Source: JADCRZ01 sp041751095 (GTDB lineage: Bacteria; Bacteroidota; Bacteroidia; Chitinophagales; Chitinophagaceae). From it: a DNA stretch of 64,000 nucleotides. The stretch is from the NCBI GenBank assembly GCA_041751095.1, contig JBGSYC010000005.1:62001-126000 (forward strand), read 5' to 3'. The notes below the pieces were generated by a model. It saw nothing but the letters and a program-made list of their open reading frames with translations, ran no database searches and had not been told where the DNA came from. A program made the translations under genes and the position numbers. Of the stretch, positions 42,412 to 52,077 are shown piece by piece (positions within the stretch are counted from its first letter, which is position 1; every line of letters begins with the position of its first letter).

Positions 42412-43056
42412 ATGTATCTTACATTTAACGAAGCGGGCCTGAAAAACATCTGTGATGAGCTTGCCAGCCGCGATGCTGATCTGAACAACATATTACAGCA
42501 GTATGGTTACCCTCCTTTCTGGAGCCGGGAACCAGGCTTTTCAACAATGATTCATATCATACTGGAACAGCAGGTGTCTCTTGCTTCGGCAGAAGCGGCA
42601 TTAAATAAATTGCAACAACTTATCGGCACGATAACTCCGGAAAAGATCAGGGCAATGCCTGCTGCTGAAATGAAGGCCTGTTACTTTAGCCGGCAGAAAA
42701 TTATTTATGCAAAACACCTCGCGGAAGCAGTGTTATCCGGCCAGCTCAGCCTCGAAGGTTTAGAAACATTGCCCGACAACCTCGTAAAGGAGGAACTTAA
42801 AAAAGTTAAGGGGATAGGAGAATGGACGGTGAGCGTTTACCTGATGATGGCTTTTCACAGGACAGATTGCTTTCCCCTGGGGGACGTGGCCCTGGTGAGT
42901 AGCCTGAAGCGTGTTAAAGCGCTTTCGATAGATGTTACGAAAGAAGAGTTAACTACCATCGTTGATTGGTGGAAGCCATACAGAACCGTGGCAGCATTTT
43001 TATTGTGGCATGCGTATCTTTCCAAAAGGAAAATGGCAAAGCGCAAAACAGGATAA
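42412..43056 (+). CDS. DNA-3-methyladenine glycosylase II-type base excision enzyme
   Basis: The 214-residue protein is an HhH-GPD glycosylase of the AlkA type. IHIILEQQVSLASAEAALNKL is the conserved first region, the helix-hairpin-helix lies at VKGIGEWTVSVYLM (about 132-145), and the catalytic aspartate is D158 in FPLGDVAL. It would excise alkylated purines from DNA. Like many short AlkA forms, it lacks the N-terminal AlkA and Ada domains. It stands alone, convergent with the carbonic anhydrase. Confidence 0.9.
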   Translation: MYLTFNEAGLKNICDELASRDADLNNILQQYGYPPFWSREPGFSTMIHIILEQQVSLASAEAALNKLQQLIGTITPEKIRAMPAAEMKACYFSRQKIIYAKHLAEAVLSGQLSLEGLETLPDNLVKEELKKVKGIGEWTVSVYLMMAFHRTDCFPLGDVALVSSLKRVKALSIDVTKEELTTIVDWWKPYRTVAAFLLWHAYLSKRKMAKRKTG

Positions 43057-43156
43057 GTTGTTTTTTGAGCCAGAAAGGTCAATAGTAATCAACGTACAAC
43101 TGCTGTTGACATGCTATACGGTGTTTCTTATAGTTTCATATCTCTGGAGCTCAGCG

Positions 43157-43789
43157 CTATATATTATCATACTCATACAATTCATCGATATGATCACCTG
43201 GCTCCATTTCAAAAACCGATCGTAGCAGGCCGTCTTTTAAACTATACACCCAGCCATGTAAATGCGGCCGCTGGTCATATTTCCAGGCAGCCTGGATAAT
43301 AGAAGTTTTTGCAAGATTGAATACCTGTTCTTTTACACTCAGCTCAGTCAGGCGATCCGCTCTCCCGTCTTCATTTTCATAAGCATCTATTTCGGCTCTG
43401 TGAAAGCGATATACATCCTTGATATGCTTTAGCCAATGGTTGATGATACCGTAATGATGCTGGTTCATGGCTGCCCTAACGCCTCCGCAACCATAATGGC
43501 CGCATACAATCACATGTTTTACTTTCAAAACTTCAACTGCATATTGAAGCACGCTTAGCATGTTGATATCTGTATTTACAACCAGGTTGGCTATGTTTCT
43601 ATGGACAAAGATTTCCCCCGGCTGTGTACCCGTAATCTGGTTGGCCGGCACCCTGCTATCGCTGCAACCGATCCATAAAAACTCCGGCGTTTGCAAGCTT
43701 GCAAGCCTGTCAAAGTACTCAGGGTCTTCTTCAATCATCTCTTTGGCCCAGGCCTTATTTTCAAGAAGTAATCTTTCAAAAGGTTTCAT
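43157..43789 (-). CDS. can: Beta-class carbonic anhydrase
   Basis: The enzyme interconverts CO2 and bicarbonate. The 210-residue protein has all beta-class residues: C42, D44 and R46 in GCSDSRVP and H98 and C101 in CGHYGCGG, giving the Cys2His zinc site with the Asp-Arg dyad. It is a cytoplasmic form without signal peptide. It is the last gene of the minus-strand block SulP-dabA-dabB-SulP-can, 56 bp after the second SulP, so it is part of an inorganic-carbon uptake operon. Cytosolic CA would act on imported bicarbonate or CO2. Confidence 0.95.
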   Translation of the reverse strand: MKPFERLLLENKAWAKEMIEEDPEYFDRLASLQTPEFLWIGCSDSRVPANQITGTQPGEIFVHRNIANLVVNTDINMLSVLQYAVEVLKVKHVIVCGHYGCGGVRAAMNQHHYGIINHWLKHIKDVYRFHRAEIDAYENEDGRADRLTELSVKEQVFNLAKTSIIQAAWKYDQRPHLHGWVYSLKDGLLRSVFEMEPGDHIDELYEYDNI

Positions 43790-43845
43790 GATGCGTGAAA
43801 AATTAAGTTATACAATACCGCAGCAACCTCATTTATACCGCTGTT

Positions 43846-45435
43846 TTACCTCAGTACGGGAATAACGGTCGACTCATTTTTTGCGTTCATTGGTGTGGTA
43901 AGCTGGTTCATAGGTTTATTGAGGCTCCTTTTAATTTCAACGGTTATATTCTTCAAATGTGCATGCTTTAAAAAATCATTGATGATCTCAATCACATCCC
44001 TGTCTATAAAATTTGCTTTTGTAGCATCTATCAGCACGTAAGAATCTCTCGGAACCTCTTCAAGTTTAGATTTCAAAATGGGTTTATTTAAAAAAGAAAC
44101 GTCCTTTCTCAGCCTCACCAGGTATTTATTTCCATCATTTACCACAAAAACGGCTGTCTTGAAATTGCTTCGCAACACCGAAAACATACCCGCCGTAATA
44201 CCGATTACAACACCCGTAAGCATATCAGTTAGTAAGATCGCAATGACGGTTATAACAAAGGGGACAAACTGATCCAAACCCTTTTTATAATATTCAATAA
44301 AAAGAGAAGGTTTTGCCAGTTTAAAGCCGATATAGATCAATACCGCCGCAAGAGCACAAAGGGGGATTAGATTTAGCAGCCGCGGAATTAACATAACACT
44401 TAACAGCAACCACACGCCGTGCACAATTACTGAAAGCCTGGATCGGGCTCCTGCATTTATGTTTGCTGAAGTTCTCACGATAACAGAAGTAAGTGGCAAA
44501 CCACCAAGCAATCCCGATATTATATTTCCGATGCCCTGCGCTTTTAATTCCCGGTTGGTGGGAGTTACACTTCTGCAAGGATCAAGTTCATCAGCGGCTT
44601 CAATGTTAACCAGTGTTTCGAGACTTGCAATTAAAGCGATGGAAATGGCGCCAATCCACACCGCACGTCTATTTAAATAACTAAAATCCGGTGATTTTAA
44701 AAACGAAACAAACCCGTCTATCGTTTCGGCAACAGGGATTGCGACAAGGTGATTGCCGGATAAGGCCCACGGATGTTGCGCTTCCTTCAGCAACATATTT
44801 ACCAATACTGCTGCCACCACTACTACCAAAGGGGCCGGAATTAACCTGAAAAATTTCCATCTTCTGCTCAAAAATTTATCCCATAAAAGCTGGATCAATA
44901 AAGCTGATATGCCTATAATTACGGCAAACGGAACGCTGTTTTTAAACGATCTTATGATACTGGTAAAGGTGTTCTCTTTGTTGTTTTGCACAAACGACTC
45001 GTCGCCTTCGTAGCTGGAATGGTAACCAAGAAAGTGGGGTACTTGCTTTAGAATAAGGATTAACCCAATTGAAGCCAATACCCCGGCAATAACGCTGTAC
45101 GGAATATAATCTCCAATAATCCCCCCTTTGAGATATCCGAATATCACCTGGAAAAGCCCGGCAAGTACCACCGCCAGGAGAAAAGCTTCGAAAGACGGGA
45201 GCTTCGCGATTACTGAAGCGACAATTACTGTTAAGCCTGCCGCAGGACCGCTTACACTTAATTGTGAACCACTCAGGGCCCCGATGACGATTGCTCCGAC
45301 AATGCCCCCAATAATACCGGCGAACATTGGCGCATTAGAACCTATTGCAATACCGAGGCAAAGAGGCAGGGCCACGATAAACAGTACAACCGAAGATGAA
45401 ATATCAACTCCTGCGCTTTGAAACATCTTTTTCAT
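43846..45435 (-). CDS. SulP family inorganic anion transporter (downstream copy)
   Basis: The 529-residue protein has 10-12 membrane segments and a C-terminal STAS domain (about residues 430-520, VPRDSYVLIDATKANFIDRDVIEIIND). SSSVVLFIVALPLCLGIAIGS and GLLGGLPLTSVIVRTSANINAGARSRLS are typical of the SulP subgroup often found next to carbonic anhydrases in Bacteroidota. SulP members carry sulfate, bicarbonate or other anions. Its place between dabB and a carbonic anhydrase suggests bicarbonate. It is paralogous to the SulP at 49971-51581. Confidence 0.9.
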   Translation of the reverse strand: MKKMFQSAGVDISSSVVLFIVALPLCLGIAIGSNAPMFAGIIGGIVGAIVIGALSGSQLSVSGPAAGLTVIVASVIAKLPSFEAFLLAVVLAGLFQVIFGYLKGGIIGDYIPYSVIAGVLASIGLILILKQVPHFLGYHSSYEGDESFVQNNKENTFTSIIRSFKNSVPFAVIIGISALLIQLLWDKFLSRRWKFFRLIPAPLVVVVAAVLVNMLLKEAQHPWALSGNHLVAIPVAETIDGFVSFLKSPDFSYLNRRAVWIGAISIALIASLETLVNIEAADELDPCRSVTPTNRELKAQGIGNIISGLLGGLPLTSVIVRTSANINAGARSRLSVIVHGVWLLLSVMLIPRLLNLIPLCALAAVLIYIGFKLAKPSLFIEYYKKGLDQFVPFVITVIAILLTDMLTGVVIGITAGMFSVLRSNFKTAVFVVNDGNKYLVRLRKDVSFLNKPILKSKLEEVPRDSYVLIDATKANFIDRDVIEIINDFLKHAHLKNITVEIKRSLNKPMNQLTTPMNAKNESTVIPVLR

Positions 45436-45499
45436 TGTGATGGATTATTTAACAAATAACAACATTGATCTACGCATTTTCAATAACTGTTTCGCCTGT

Positions 45500-47368
45500 T
45501 TACGATGACCTGTATGCTACCGGATGGTAATTCTTTTTATGCTGGCCCAGGAAAATCCGGGCGTATATGCGTAAAACGGACAGTTCCATAAATATAAAGC
45601 TAAGAGCTGTGAGCACGATTAATAGCAACTGGTCTTCCCGGATATGTGTAAACAGTAAATCGATACCCAAAAACGTAGGTGTGAATGGAAAACCGAGCAA
45701 ACCCAGGCAACACACCAGGAACAGGAAAGCCGTTACTGGTTTTTCATAGCTGTAACCATGAAACTGGTTCAGCGTAATATCATTATCAATCTGCTTTATG
45801 GCATTGAGGCATAAATACCCCCCGAAGGCTCCCACACCGATTCCGCTTGAATACATGACGACCTGGTGCATTGGTACGTCTTCATTTGTTGCGATTGACA
45901 TCGTTACAAAACACTGACCGGCTATTACAAACAGCCAGGCTCTTCTGGCATCGTTTCTTTCAGCGAATGCTGATAAAATCAACAATAAGCCAAGCGCGGA
46001 GAAAATATGTGTCTGGAAAAGATCAAGGTGAACCGGAATGCTTTCTTTCACGATGAAGCTGAACAGGCCTGCAAGGAAGAGCAAAGTGAGGAAAACAAAA
46101 GATACCCGTTTCAGAAAAACATTTGTATTTCTTCCTACCCACTTAAAAGGGTTCCATAAATAGCCGGACATAAACCCATCAATGTTCCACTCTTTAATGC
46201 TTAACACATATAAAGCATTCTTAAACTTCTGTAAAGGGCCGTTGCCTTGTATTTTTTTTTCGGGAGAAAAATTGAAAAACATATCATGAATCTGGTAACT
46301 TAATACAGAAGGAGACACCAGCAACTGGTAAGTTCGCAAGAACGCGTTGCCGGCAAAGTGAATCAGGGCCAAAGTATGAAAGCCCAGGGCCACTTCGACA
46401 AATATCAATCCTATTTGTGTAATCGATGAATACGCAATTTGCGTTTTTACCGTTGATTGAACCCGGGCGATTGAGGTGGCGATAACACTTGTAGCCAGGC
46501 CGAATATGATAATTAACACCTTAATTATCGTAAGATTTTCCCAGAACGGATAGGTTCGAAGCATCAGGAAGGCGCCGAGATGCACGGACAATGATCCGTA
46601 AAAAACTGCACTTGACGTGGTCGGCCCTTCCATTGCTCTGGGCAACCATGACGAAAAAGGAAGCAAGGCAGATTTGGCCGCGGCTGCAATAAAAATCATA
46701 AGCGCCGTAAAAATAAAAAATGAAGCATGAAGGGTGTACTGCCCTTCAATAAAAGCTTCATTGCTTAACTTCAAAAAAGTGATGTTCTCGTGAAACAGGT
46801 GATGGCACATCCACATGGCGAGCATCAGGCACACATCGCCCAAACGAAAGACGGAGATTACTTTTAGGGCGTTTTTTACCGGCAGGTACCTGTCTCTGTA
46901 AAAGGCAATAAGCAGGAAAGAGCACACACCAAGTATTTCCCACCCGATAAAAAGTGTTTCAAAATTTCCTGAAAAAACCACCAGGTTATACCCCGTGAAA
47001 AATAGCGCCAGGGTGCCGAAGAAACGTTTAAACCCCTCGTCCCGGTGTAAATAATACCGGCTGAAGATGCTGACAAGCAGTGTAATTATACATCCTGTCA
47101 ACGCATAAACAGCCGTGATCTTATCAAAATAAAAATCAATAAAAAATTCAAATGCCGCTGTTTTATATAAAGTAAGATGTTTTATATCTAAAACGATAGC
47201 ACCATTCAGCAACCAGAGCAACATAAAAATGACCAACCCGGCAAGGTAAATACCAGCTACTGCAATGGCGGTACCCGAAATCGCTTTTTCATTCTTTTGA
47301 GGAATGAGCATGCAGACGAGAAAACCCAGCAGGGGAAATAAGATAAACAACTGAAGTACCTGCGACAT
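45500..47368 (-). CDS. dabB: DabB, NuoL-like proton-conducting subunit of the DAB inorganic carbon pump
   Basis: The 622-residue membrane protein belongs to the Mrp/NuoL antiporter-like family. AAAKSALLPFSSWLPRAMEGPTTSS carries the conserved Lys and WLPxAMEGPT motif, with further Lys/His residues in the membrane segments. It is shorter than NuoL and lacks the lateral helix. Its start lies 7 bp after dabA. In characterised DABs, DabB couples a cation (proton or sodium) gradient to DabA-driven hydration of CO2, producing trapped bicarbonate. No other complex I genes are present, which excludes a respiratory role. Confidence 0.9.
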   Translation of the reverse strand: MSQVLQLFILFPLLGFLVCMLIPQKNEKAISGTAIAVAGIYLAGLVIFMLLWLLNGAIVLDIKHLTLYKTAAFEFFIDFYFDKITAVYALTGCIITLLVSIFSRYYLHRDEGFKRFFGTLALFFTGYNLVVFSGNFETLFIGWEILGVCSFLLIAFYRDRYLPVKNALKVISVFRLGDVCLMLAMWMCHHLFHENITFLKLSNEAFIEGQYTLHASFFIFTALMIFIAAAAKSALLPFSSWLPRAMEGPTTSSAVFYGSLSVHLGAFLMLRTYPFWENLTIIKVLIIIFGLATSVIATSIARVQSTVKTQIAYSSITQIGLIFVEVALGFHTLALIHFAGNAFLRTYQLLVSPSVLSYQIHDMFFNFSPEKKIQGNGPLQKFKNALYVLSIKEWNIDGFMSGYLWNPFKWVGRNTNVFLKRVSFVFLTLLFLAGLFSFIVKESIPVHLDLFQTHIFSALGLLLILSAFAERNDARRAWLFVIAGQCFVTMSIATNEDVPMHQVVMYSSGIGVGAFGGYLCLNAIKQIDNDITLNQFHGYSYEKPVTAFLFLVCCLGLLGFPFTPTFLGIDLLFTHIREDQLLLIVLTALSFIFMELSVLRIYARIFLGQHKKNYHPVAYRSS

Positions 47369-47375
47369 GGGTATA

Positions 47376-49958
47376 CTAATTTAGTGTGTACACAGGTAAG
47401 TTTTCCTGTGTAGCATCTGCAATGTAATTCGTCTCCATCTCTTTGGCTGACTCTACCAAAGCAATCACGTCATTTACATTATTCACTTTCTGCTTCGTAG
47501 GAACATAAGTGGCAAATGCCCCATTCTTAAAATAGTAGAATTGCTTTGTTTCCGGATGAAACACCATCAGATGCACCCATTCATTTATATACCATTCATA
47601 CATTTCAGGAGCAGATTGAATGGTTTTCAAAACCACCTCCGGAAAATGTTCAACAATTGTCAACAGTCGAACCGGGTCATGTACTTCTATCATTTGTAAC
47701 GGAAGACCTGGCCTTAAGTCACCGTCGCTGCTGTTTGCCACACCGATCAATCCCATTACATTGTGTGGCAGCTTTGTACCTGCACCTAATTTGTAATTAT
47801 CTACCCTTGAAAAATAATACTCGAGGTTAATGCCGCCGCATACAGGCCCGATAGGCCTCATAATTCCTGTGAGCAGGCGCCCATCAGGGTCCGACTGGTA
47901 ATTATAGGAATTTAAAAACGCTCTCCTGTCAAGGAACAAACCTTTGGTTAATTTACGGCTGCCAACAATACAAAGCGTATTGGTACCATGCCCTAATTCA
48001 GGCCTTGGCTCAAACATCGAGACAGATCTTTTTAATATCTCTTTGCGTATCGTTTTTAGATTACTTTTTGTATTAATCGACGAAAATCTTCTCGATCTTT
48101 CTTTGGCGTTCAGATCTAAAGCTTTTTCGAATGACACGCGATTGTCTTTATGCAGAAGAGAATTTGCTGCTGAAAGGATCTGTTCATCATAAAACTCTAT
48201 CTGATCGGAAGCAGTATCGTGAAGGCCCCCGATAAACTGGGTACTGGCGGGTATCACAATATCTCTCTCGTTGAGTAAAAGCCTGACGCTGGCGTGATTC
48301 GCCATAAAGGAAAACACCCTTGCATTTACAGATCCGGGGCGGCCACTGCATGCACCGCAGTCGTGTGCGCCATGGTGCGGGTTATTGGCACTGCTGCTGC
48401 CATGGCCAATTACATAAACGATCGGAGCAAACCCCGTTGTTAAACCGATACCTCTTAATAATCCTTCTACTCTTACAGCCATCTCTTCTGTGGTAAACCC
48501 TATCTGCAGCTCATTTTCCCTTTCTCCGGGGTTTTTATTTTCGATGGTAAGCTGTGCCTCTTTATTCATATGGGCAAACGCATTAGAAATTGCAGGGCTC
48601 ATTTCCGGCCGGAAAATGTTCTGTATCAACCTGACAAATGCCCAGAAACCAAGCGTAAGGGAGCTTAGGAAACCTGTGATAAAGGTGTGTGTCTTATTGG
48701 TATACAACAGCTCATGCTTACGTTTCACTTTAACATCAAATTCCTTAATGAGGTATTTTGGCGTAACAGGGGCGGGACATAGTTTATCATAAAACTGCCC
48801 GTTTTCCGGCTGCAAATAAAATTCCACACCAAAAAAACCGGGCGTGCCGAAGGTTTCACAATTGGTTTCCACAGATTCAATATGCCTGCGTATGGAACAT
48901 TCCCTTTCGTCTATACAAAACATCGCCTGGAATAAAGGCACCCCCGAAACACTGGCGGATGGCAAACCAGGCCTGCCGTCTGAAATCGGTTTCGATAAAA
49001 AATTTGCCGGGGTACTTTGTACCTGATATAGTCCTGAAAGCACTTCATCATAATAGCTCCACTCAAATGCATTTTGCCAAAGCATTAAAACCTCATTCAA
49101 CTCCGTGCCGGGAACATCGGCTAATAGATTTACCGGCTCTGCAGGTATGCTGCTGCTTAACGGTTTCCAGTTTTCTCCGAGCTGGTAAGTAAGAGAATCG
49201 ATCTCCAGCAACAATTCAAAAATGATTACATCCTGAAGAGATATTTTCCTGCTGTCCAGTAGCGTGTGTGGCGCCGCTTCAACGGCCGATACGATACCCG
49301 ACCACCCGCAGTGGCTGAATTGCTGATCAAACAGGTATTCTTCAAACCGGGATTCATCACCTACAACTGTTGAGAGAAGATTCTTTATATCAGCATTTCC
49401 ATTCAATAAAAGTCGCCTCGCCCTTTGCGTTTTAAACAAGCTTGTTAAGCCATTTTTTTCAAGCTCTCTAAGGGAAGAAAGAAAACCATCCTGAACCGCC
49501 GGGTACTTCCAGATAGAAATACCCTGGTCGAGGTAACTGCATAATACCCTGAAAAGAAGCGGCTGTACAAGATTATCGAGGTCTACTTTATAGATATCCT
49601 TCCAATAAGCTCTTAGCGCCCCGACTCGTGGAGAGTTTGAGACTTCGTATTCTTTATGCAACAGGTTATGCTTCCACTGCGCAGTCCCGGCAGGGCTTTT
49701 ATGATCTGCAATAATTCTTTCAAGAACTTCATTTTTGATGCGCCCTATACTGTAAAGTTTCCTGAATTCGGTTAACTGAAGTGTAACCTGGTACCCGAAT
49801 ATTTTAGATGCTTTAAATATGGCATCATAAAATTTCATGTGCTGAAAGGCATGTAAAGCATTATGGTGAATAAAATCTTTCAGTGGTGTCTGGGAAGGCA
49901 GGTAATGTTTTAGTTCATGCAGAACATGTTCTTCATCAAAAAGGTGTACACTCGTCAT
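47376..49958 (-). CDS. dabA: DabA (DUF2309/UPF0753), catalytic subunit of the DAB inorganic carbon pump
   Basis: The 860-residue protein is a full-length DUF2309 member. Four residues align with the zinc ligands of DabA2 of Halothiobacillus neapolitanus: C348 and D350 in MFCIDERECSIRRH, H519 in IGHGSSSANNP and C534 in AHDCGACSG. The 2-residue and 15-residue spacings are the same as in that protein. DabA resembles a type II beta carbonic anhydrase and is membrane-associated through DabB. The pair converts CO2 to bicarbonate in one direction, driven by the membrane potential. Conserved segments such as PLKDFIHHNALHAFQHM and LGHGTNTLCIVGSR support an intact gene. The upstream SulP gene is 12 bp away. 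Confidence 0.95.
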   Translation of the reverse strand: MTSVHLFDEEHVLHELKHYLPSQTPLKDFIHHNALHAFQHMKFYDAIFKASKIFGYQVTLQLTEFRKLYSIGRIKNEVLERIIADHKSPAGTAQWKHNLLHKEYEVSNSPRVGALRAYWKDIYKVDLDNLVQPLLFRVLCSYLDQGISIWKYPAVQDGFLSSLRELEKNGLTSLFKTQRARRLLLNGNADIKNLLSTVVGDESRFEEYLFDQQFSHCGWSGIVSAVEAAPHTLLDSRKISLQDVIIFELLLEIDSLTYQLGENWKPLSSSIPAEPVNLLADVPGTELNEVLMLWQNAFEWSYYDEVLSGLYQVQSTPANFLSKPISDGRPGLPSASVSGVPLFQAMFCIDERECSIRRHIESVETNCETFGTPGFFGVEFYLQPENGQFYDKLCPAPVTPKYLIKEFDVKVKRKHELLYTNKTHTFITGFLSSLTLGFWAFVRLIQNIFRPEMSPAISNAFAHMNKEAQLTIENKNPGERENELQIGFTTEEMAVRVEGLLRGIGLTTGFAPIVYVIGHGSSSANNPHHGAHDCGACSGRPGSVNARVFSFMANHASVRLLLNERDIVIPASTQFIGGLHDTASDQIEFYDEQILSAANSLLHKDNRVSFEKALDLNAKERSRRFSSINTKSNLKTIRKEILKRSVSMFEPRPELGHGTNTLCIVGSRKLTKGLFLDRRAFLNSYNYQSDPDGRLLTGIMRPIGPVCGGINLEYYFSRVDNYKLGAGTKLPHNVMGLIGVANSSDGDLRPGLPLQMIEVHDPVRLLTIVEHFPEVVLKTIQSAPEMYEWYINEWVHLMVFHPETKQFYYFKNGAFATYVPTKQKVNNVNDVIALVESAKEMETNYIADATQENLPVYTLN

Positions 49959-49970
49959 TGATCGATCGGT

Positions 49971-51581
49971 TTAATGTACTGATTGTACGCGTAATTTATT
50001 CTCGATCTGGTACTTTTCCTGGAATCCTTCAAGCCTGCATAAAATACCTTTTAAAGGAGCTTTTATATCCCTGAACTCCTTTATCAGTTCCAGCACATCA
50101 AAGTCGATATAATCCGATTGTGAAGCATCGACAACAACTTTGGAGTTTTCAGGAACATCGTCGAGAGTCTGGCGGATAGCCGCTTTATTTAAAAAAGATA
50201 CTTCCTGCGACAGGCGTATGTTGATGACGTCGCCTTCATGATGTTTATCTTTACGGAAAAAGTAAGAGTTCTTAAGATTGCCATGCAATATTGCGCCAAA
50301 TGCCGCTATCAGACCTGCTATTACACCCACTAACAGACCTTCGCCTTTTAACGGCAAATACAATCCAAAAAGATCAATACCTAAAATAACCAGCACGGTA
50401 ACAAAAAAAGGAATGTACTGATACTTACCGTTTTTGATCATATGTGAGAAAACCGAAATTTTGCACAACTTATATCCTGTTAGCAGGAGGATAGCAGCCA
50501 ATGCGGCTAAAGGAATGAAATTAAGCAGGCGGGGAATGGAAACAACGCAGACCAATAGCAGAAAGCCATGAAAAACAGTTGAGAGCCTTGACTTTGCACC
50601 TGCATGCAGATTGGCACTGCTCCTTACGATAACGCTCGTAATAGGCAATCCCCCTATTAAGCCCGATAAGGCATTTCCTATGCCCTGGGCCAGTAATTCC
50701 CTGTTGGTATCGGTGACATTTCTCTCGGGGTCGAGGTTATCGATGGCCTCAATGCTGAGTAATGTTTCCAGCGACGCAATGATAGCTATCATTATACCGG
50801 TAATGATCACCTTACTGTCTAAAAAACCACTAAAATCAGGTAAAGTGAAGAAGCCCAGAAACTCAGCAACACTTCCGGCGGCTTTGATTTGCACGAGGTG
50901 TTCACTACCAACAACAAGGGGACTGTTAGTAGCTTTGAAAACTTCATTAATAATGATTGCAACAATTACCGCAACCAATGCACCGGGTATGAACTTTACC
51001 TTGTTTTTGATAAATGGTCTATCCCAAATGATCATTATTGCCATAGCAATCAAACAAATGATCAGAGCACCAGGATTGATCTGCTGCAATGGCTGAAGTA
51101 ATTCATGCCAGTCTTCATTCCCAAGCTCAACTAAAACACCGCTTTTATCTGTATCGTAGCCTACGGCATGCGGAATCTGTTTGGCTATAATCAGGATGCC
51201 GATGCTGGTCAGCAATCCTTTGATTACGCTCGACGGAAAATAGTTGGCGATGCCGCCCAATTTTGCCACACTGATCAATATCTGTAAAATGCCGGCGATC
51301 AATACGGCACAAAGGAATAGATCAAATGACCCGATATTGGTAATAGCTGCCAATACCAAAGCAGCGAGACCCGCTGCAGGACCTGCTACACTAAGCTTGG
51401 AACCGCTTAACGAACCTATCACTATTCCTCCGACGATACCGGATATCAATCCACTAAAGAACGGAGCGCCTGATGCAAGGGAAATACCAAGGCAAAGCGG
51501 CAACGCCACTAAAAATACAACCAGCCCTGACGGAAGATCATTTTTCCAGTATCTAAAAGTTAACCCGTTTCGATTGTTCAT
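49971..51581 (-). CDS. SulP family inorganic anion transporter (upstream copy)
   Basis: The 536-residue protein has 10-12 membrane segments and a C-terminal STAS domain (PENSKVVVDASQSDYIDFDVLELIKEF). It shares with its paralogue LPSGLVVFLVALPLCLGISLASG near the start, DNLDPERNVTDTNRELLAQGIGN and GGLPITSVIVRSSANLHAGAKSRLS. It heads the operon followed at 12 bp by dabA. Bicarbonate transport is inferred from context; sulfate cannot be excluded from sequence. Confidence 0.9.
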   Translation of the reverse strand: MNNRNGLTFRYWKNDLPSGLVVFLVALPLCLGISLASGAPFFSGLISGIVGGIVIGSLSGSKLSVAGPAAGLAALVLAAITNIGSFDLFLCAVLIAGILQILISVAKLGGIANYFPSSVIKGLLTSIGILIIAKQIPHAVGYDTDKSGVLVELGNEDWHELLQPLQQINPGALIICLIAMAIMIIWDRPFIKNKVKFIPGALVAVIVAIIINEVFKATNSPLVVGSEHLVQIKAAGSVAEFLGFFTLPDFSGFLDSKVIITGIMIAIIASLETLLSIEAIDNLDPERNVTDTNRELLAQGIGNALSGLIGGLPITSVIVRSSANLHAGAKSRLSTVFHGFLLLVCVVSIPRLLNFIPLAALAAILLLTGYKLCKISVFSHMIKNGKYQYIPFFVTVLVILGIDLFGLYLPLKGEGLLVGVIAGLIAAFGAILHGNLKNSYFFRKDKHHEGDVINIRLSQEVSFLNKAAIRQTLDDVPENSKVVVDASQSDYIDFDVLELIKEFRDIKAPLKGILCRLEGFQEKYQIENKLRVQSVH

Positions 51582-51772
51582 AAGATCTAATTGGTAAGTG
51601 ATAACTGTTTAGTTAATTTAACAACCAACAGGTTCCGCAGAGGCGTATAAATTGATCACTTGTATAAAGAAGGCACTTCAGTCAATGCTGCTGAATGTGC
51701 AGGATTTCACGAGTACCAGCACAGAATCGTAGATAAATGGCAAGGGAGAGCTGCAAGGCAGCATCGCGTCGA

Positions 51773-52072
51773 TTAAGCAAGTCCGTTCGGAGGTGGAGTA
51801 TGTACCGCGCCGGCATGAGGAAGAGGCAACTTTTCAGAGAAATGAAATACGGCTGTATTGAGCCGGACAAAATGCAGTGTTATCCAGTCATTCATGGTAT
51901 GTATTTCCTTTTCCTCTTCTATTAACTGCCGCAACGACTTTGATGCACCAAAGTCAGTATTTTCATCCTCAGGACAACCGGATATAAAAAAACGGCCGGC
52001 CTGATTTGAAGGAAATAATTGAATCGCCAGGGTAAAAATTAACACAATATGTACGATTCTTCTCAGTAGCAT
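51773..52072 (-). CDS. Small secreted protein ending in a PPPN motif
   Basis: The 99-residue protein begins with a hydrophobic segment (MLLRRIVHIVLIFTLAIQLFPS) that could be a signal peptide or membrane anchor. A charged central part follows (KSLRQLIEEEKEIHTMNDW), with a C-terminal LPLPHAGAVHTPPPNGLA. I believe similar small proteins with a final HTPPPN occur in other Bacteroidota, but I cannot name a function. A perfect TTTG-N19-TACTTTTG promoter lies immediately upstream and would start transcription at or within a base or two of the ATG. It lies 191 bp upstream of the DAB operon on the same strand. Confidence 0.65.
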   Translation of the reverse strand: MLLRRIVHIVLIFTLAIQLFPSNQAGRFFISGCPEDENTDFGASKSLRQLIEEEKEIHTMNDWITLHFVRLNTAVFHFSEKLPLPHAGAVHTPPPNGLA

Positions 52073-52077
52073 TATGG

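Noticed and set aside
45500..47368. NuoL as part of respiratory complex I
   Set aside because: No other nuo gene is present, the lateral helix is absent and the neighbour is dabA, so DabB is the better reading.
50611..51096. 161-codon plus-strand frame opposite the upstream SulP gene
   Set aside because: Its hydrophobic look comes from the complementary strand of membrane segments.
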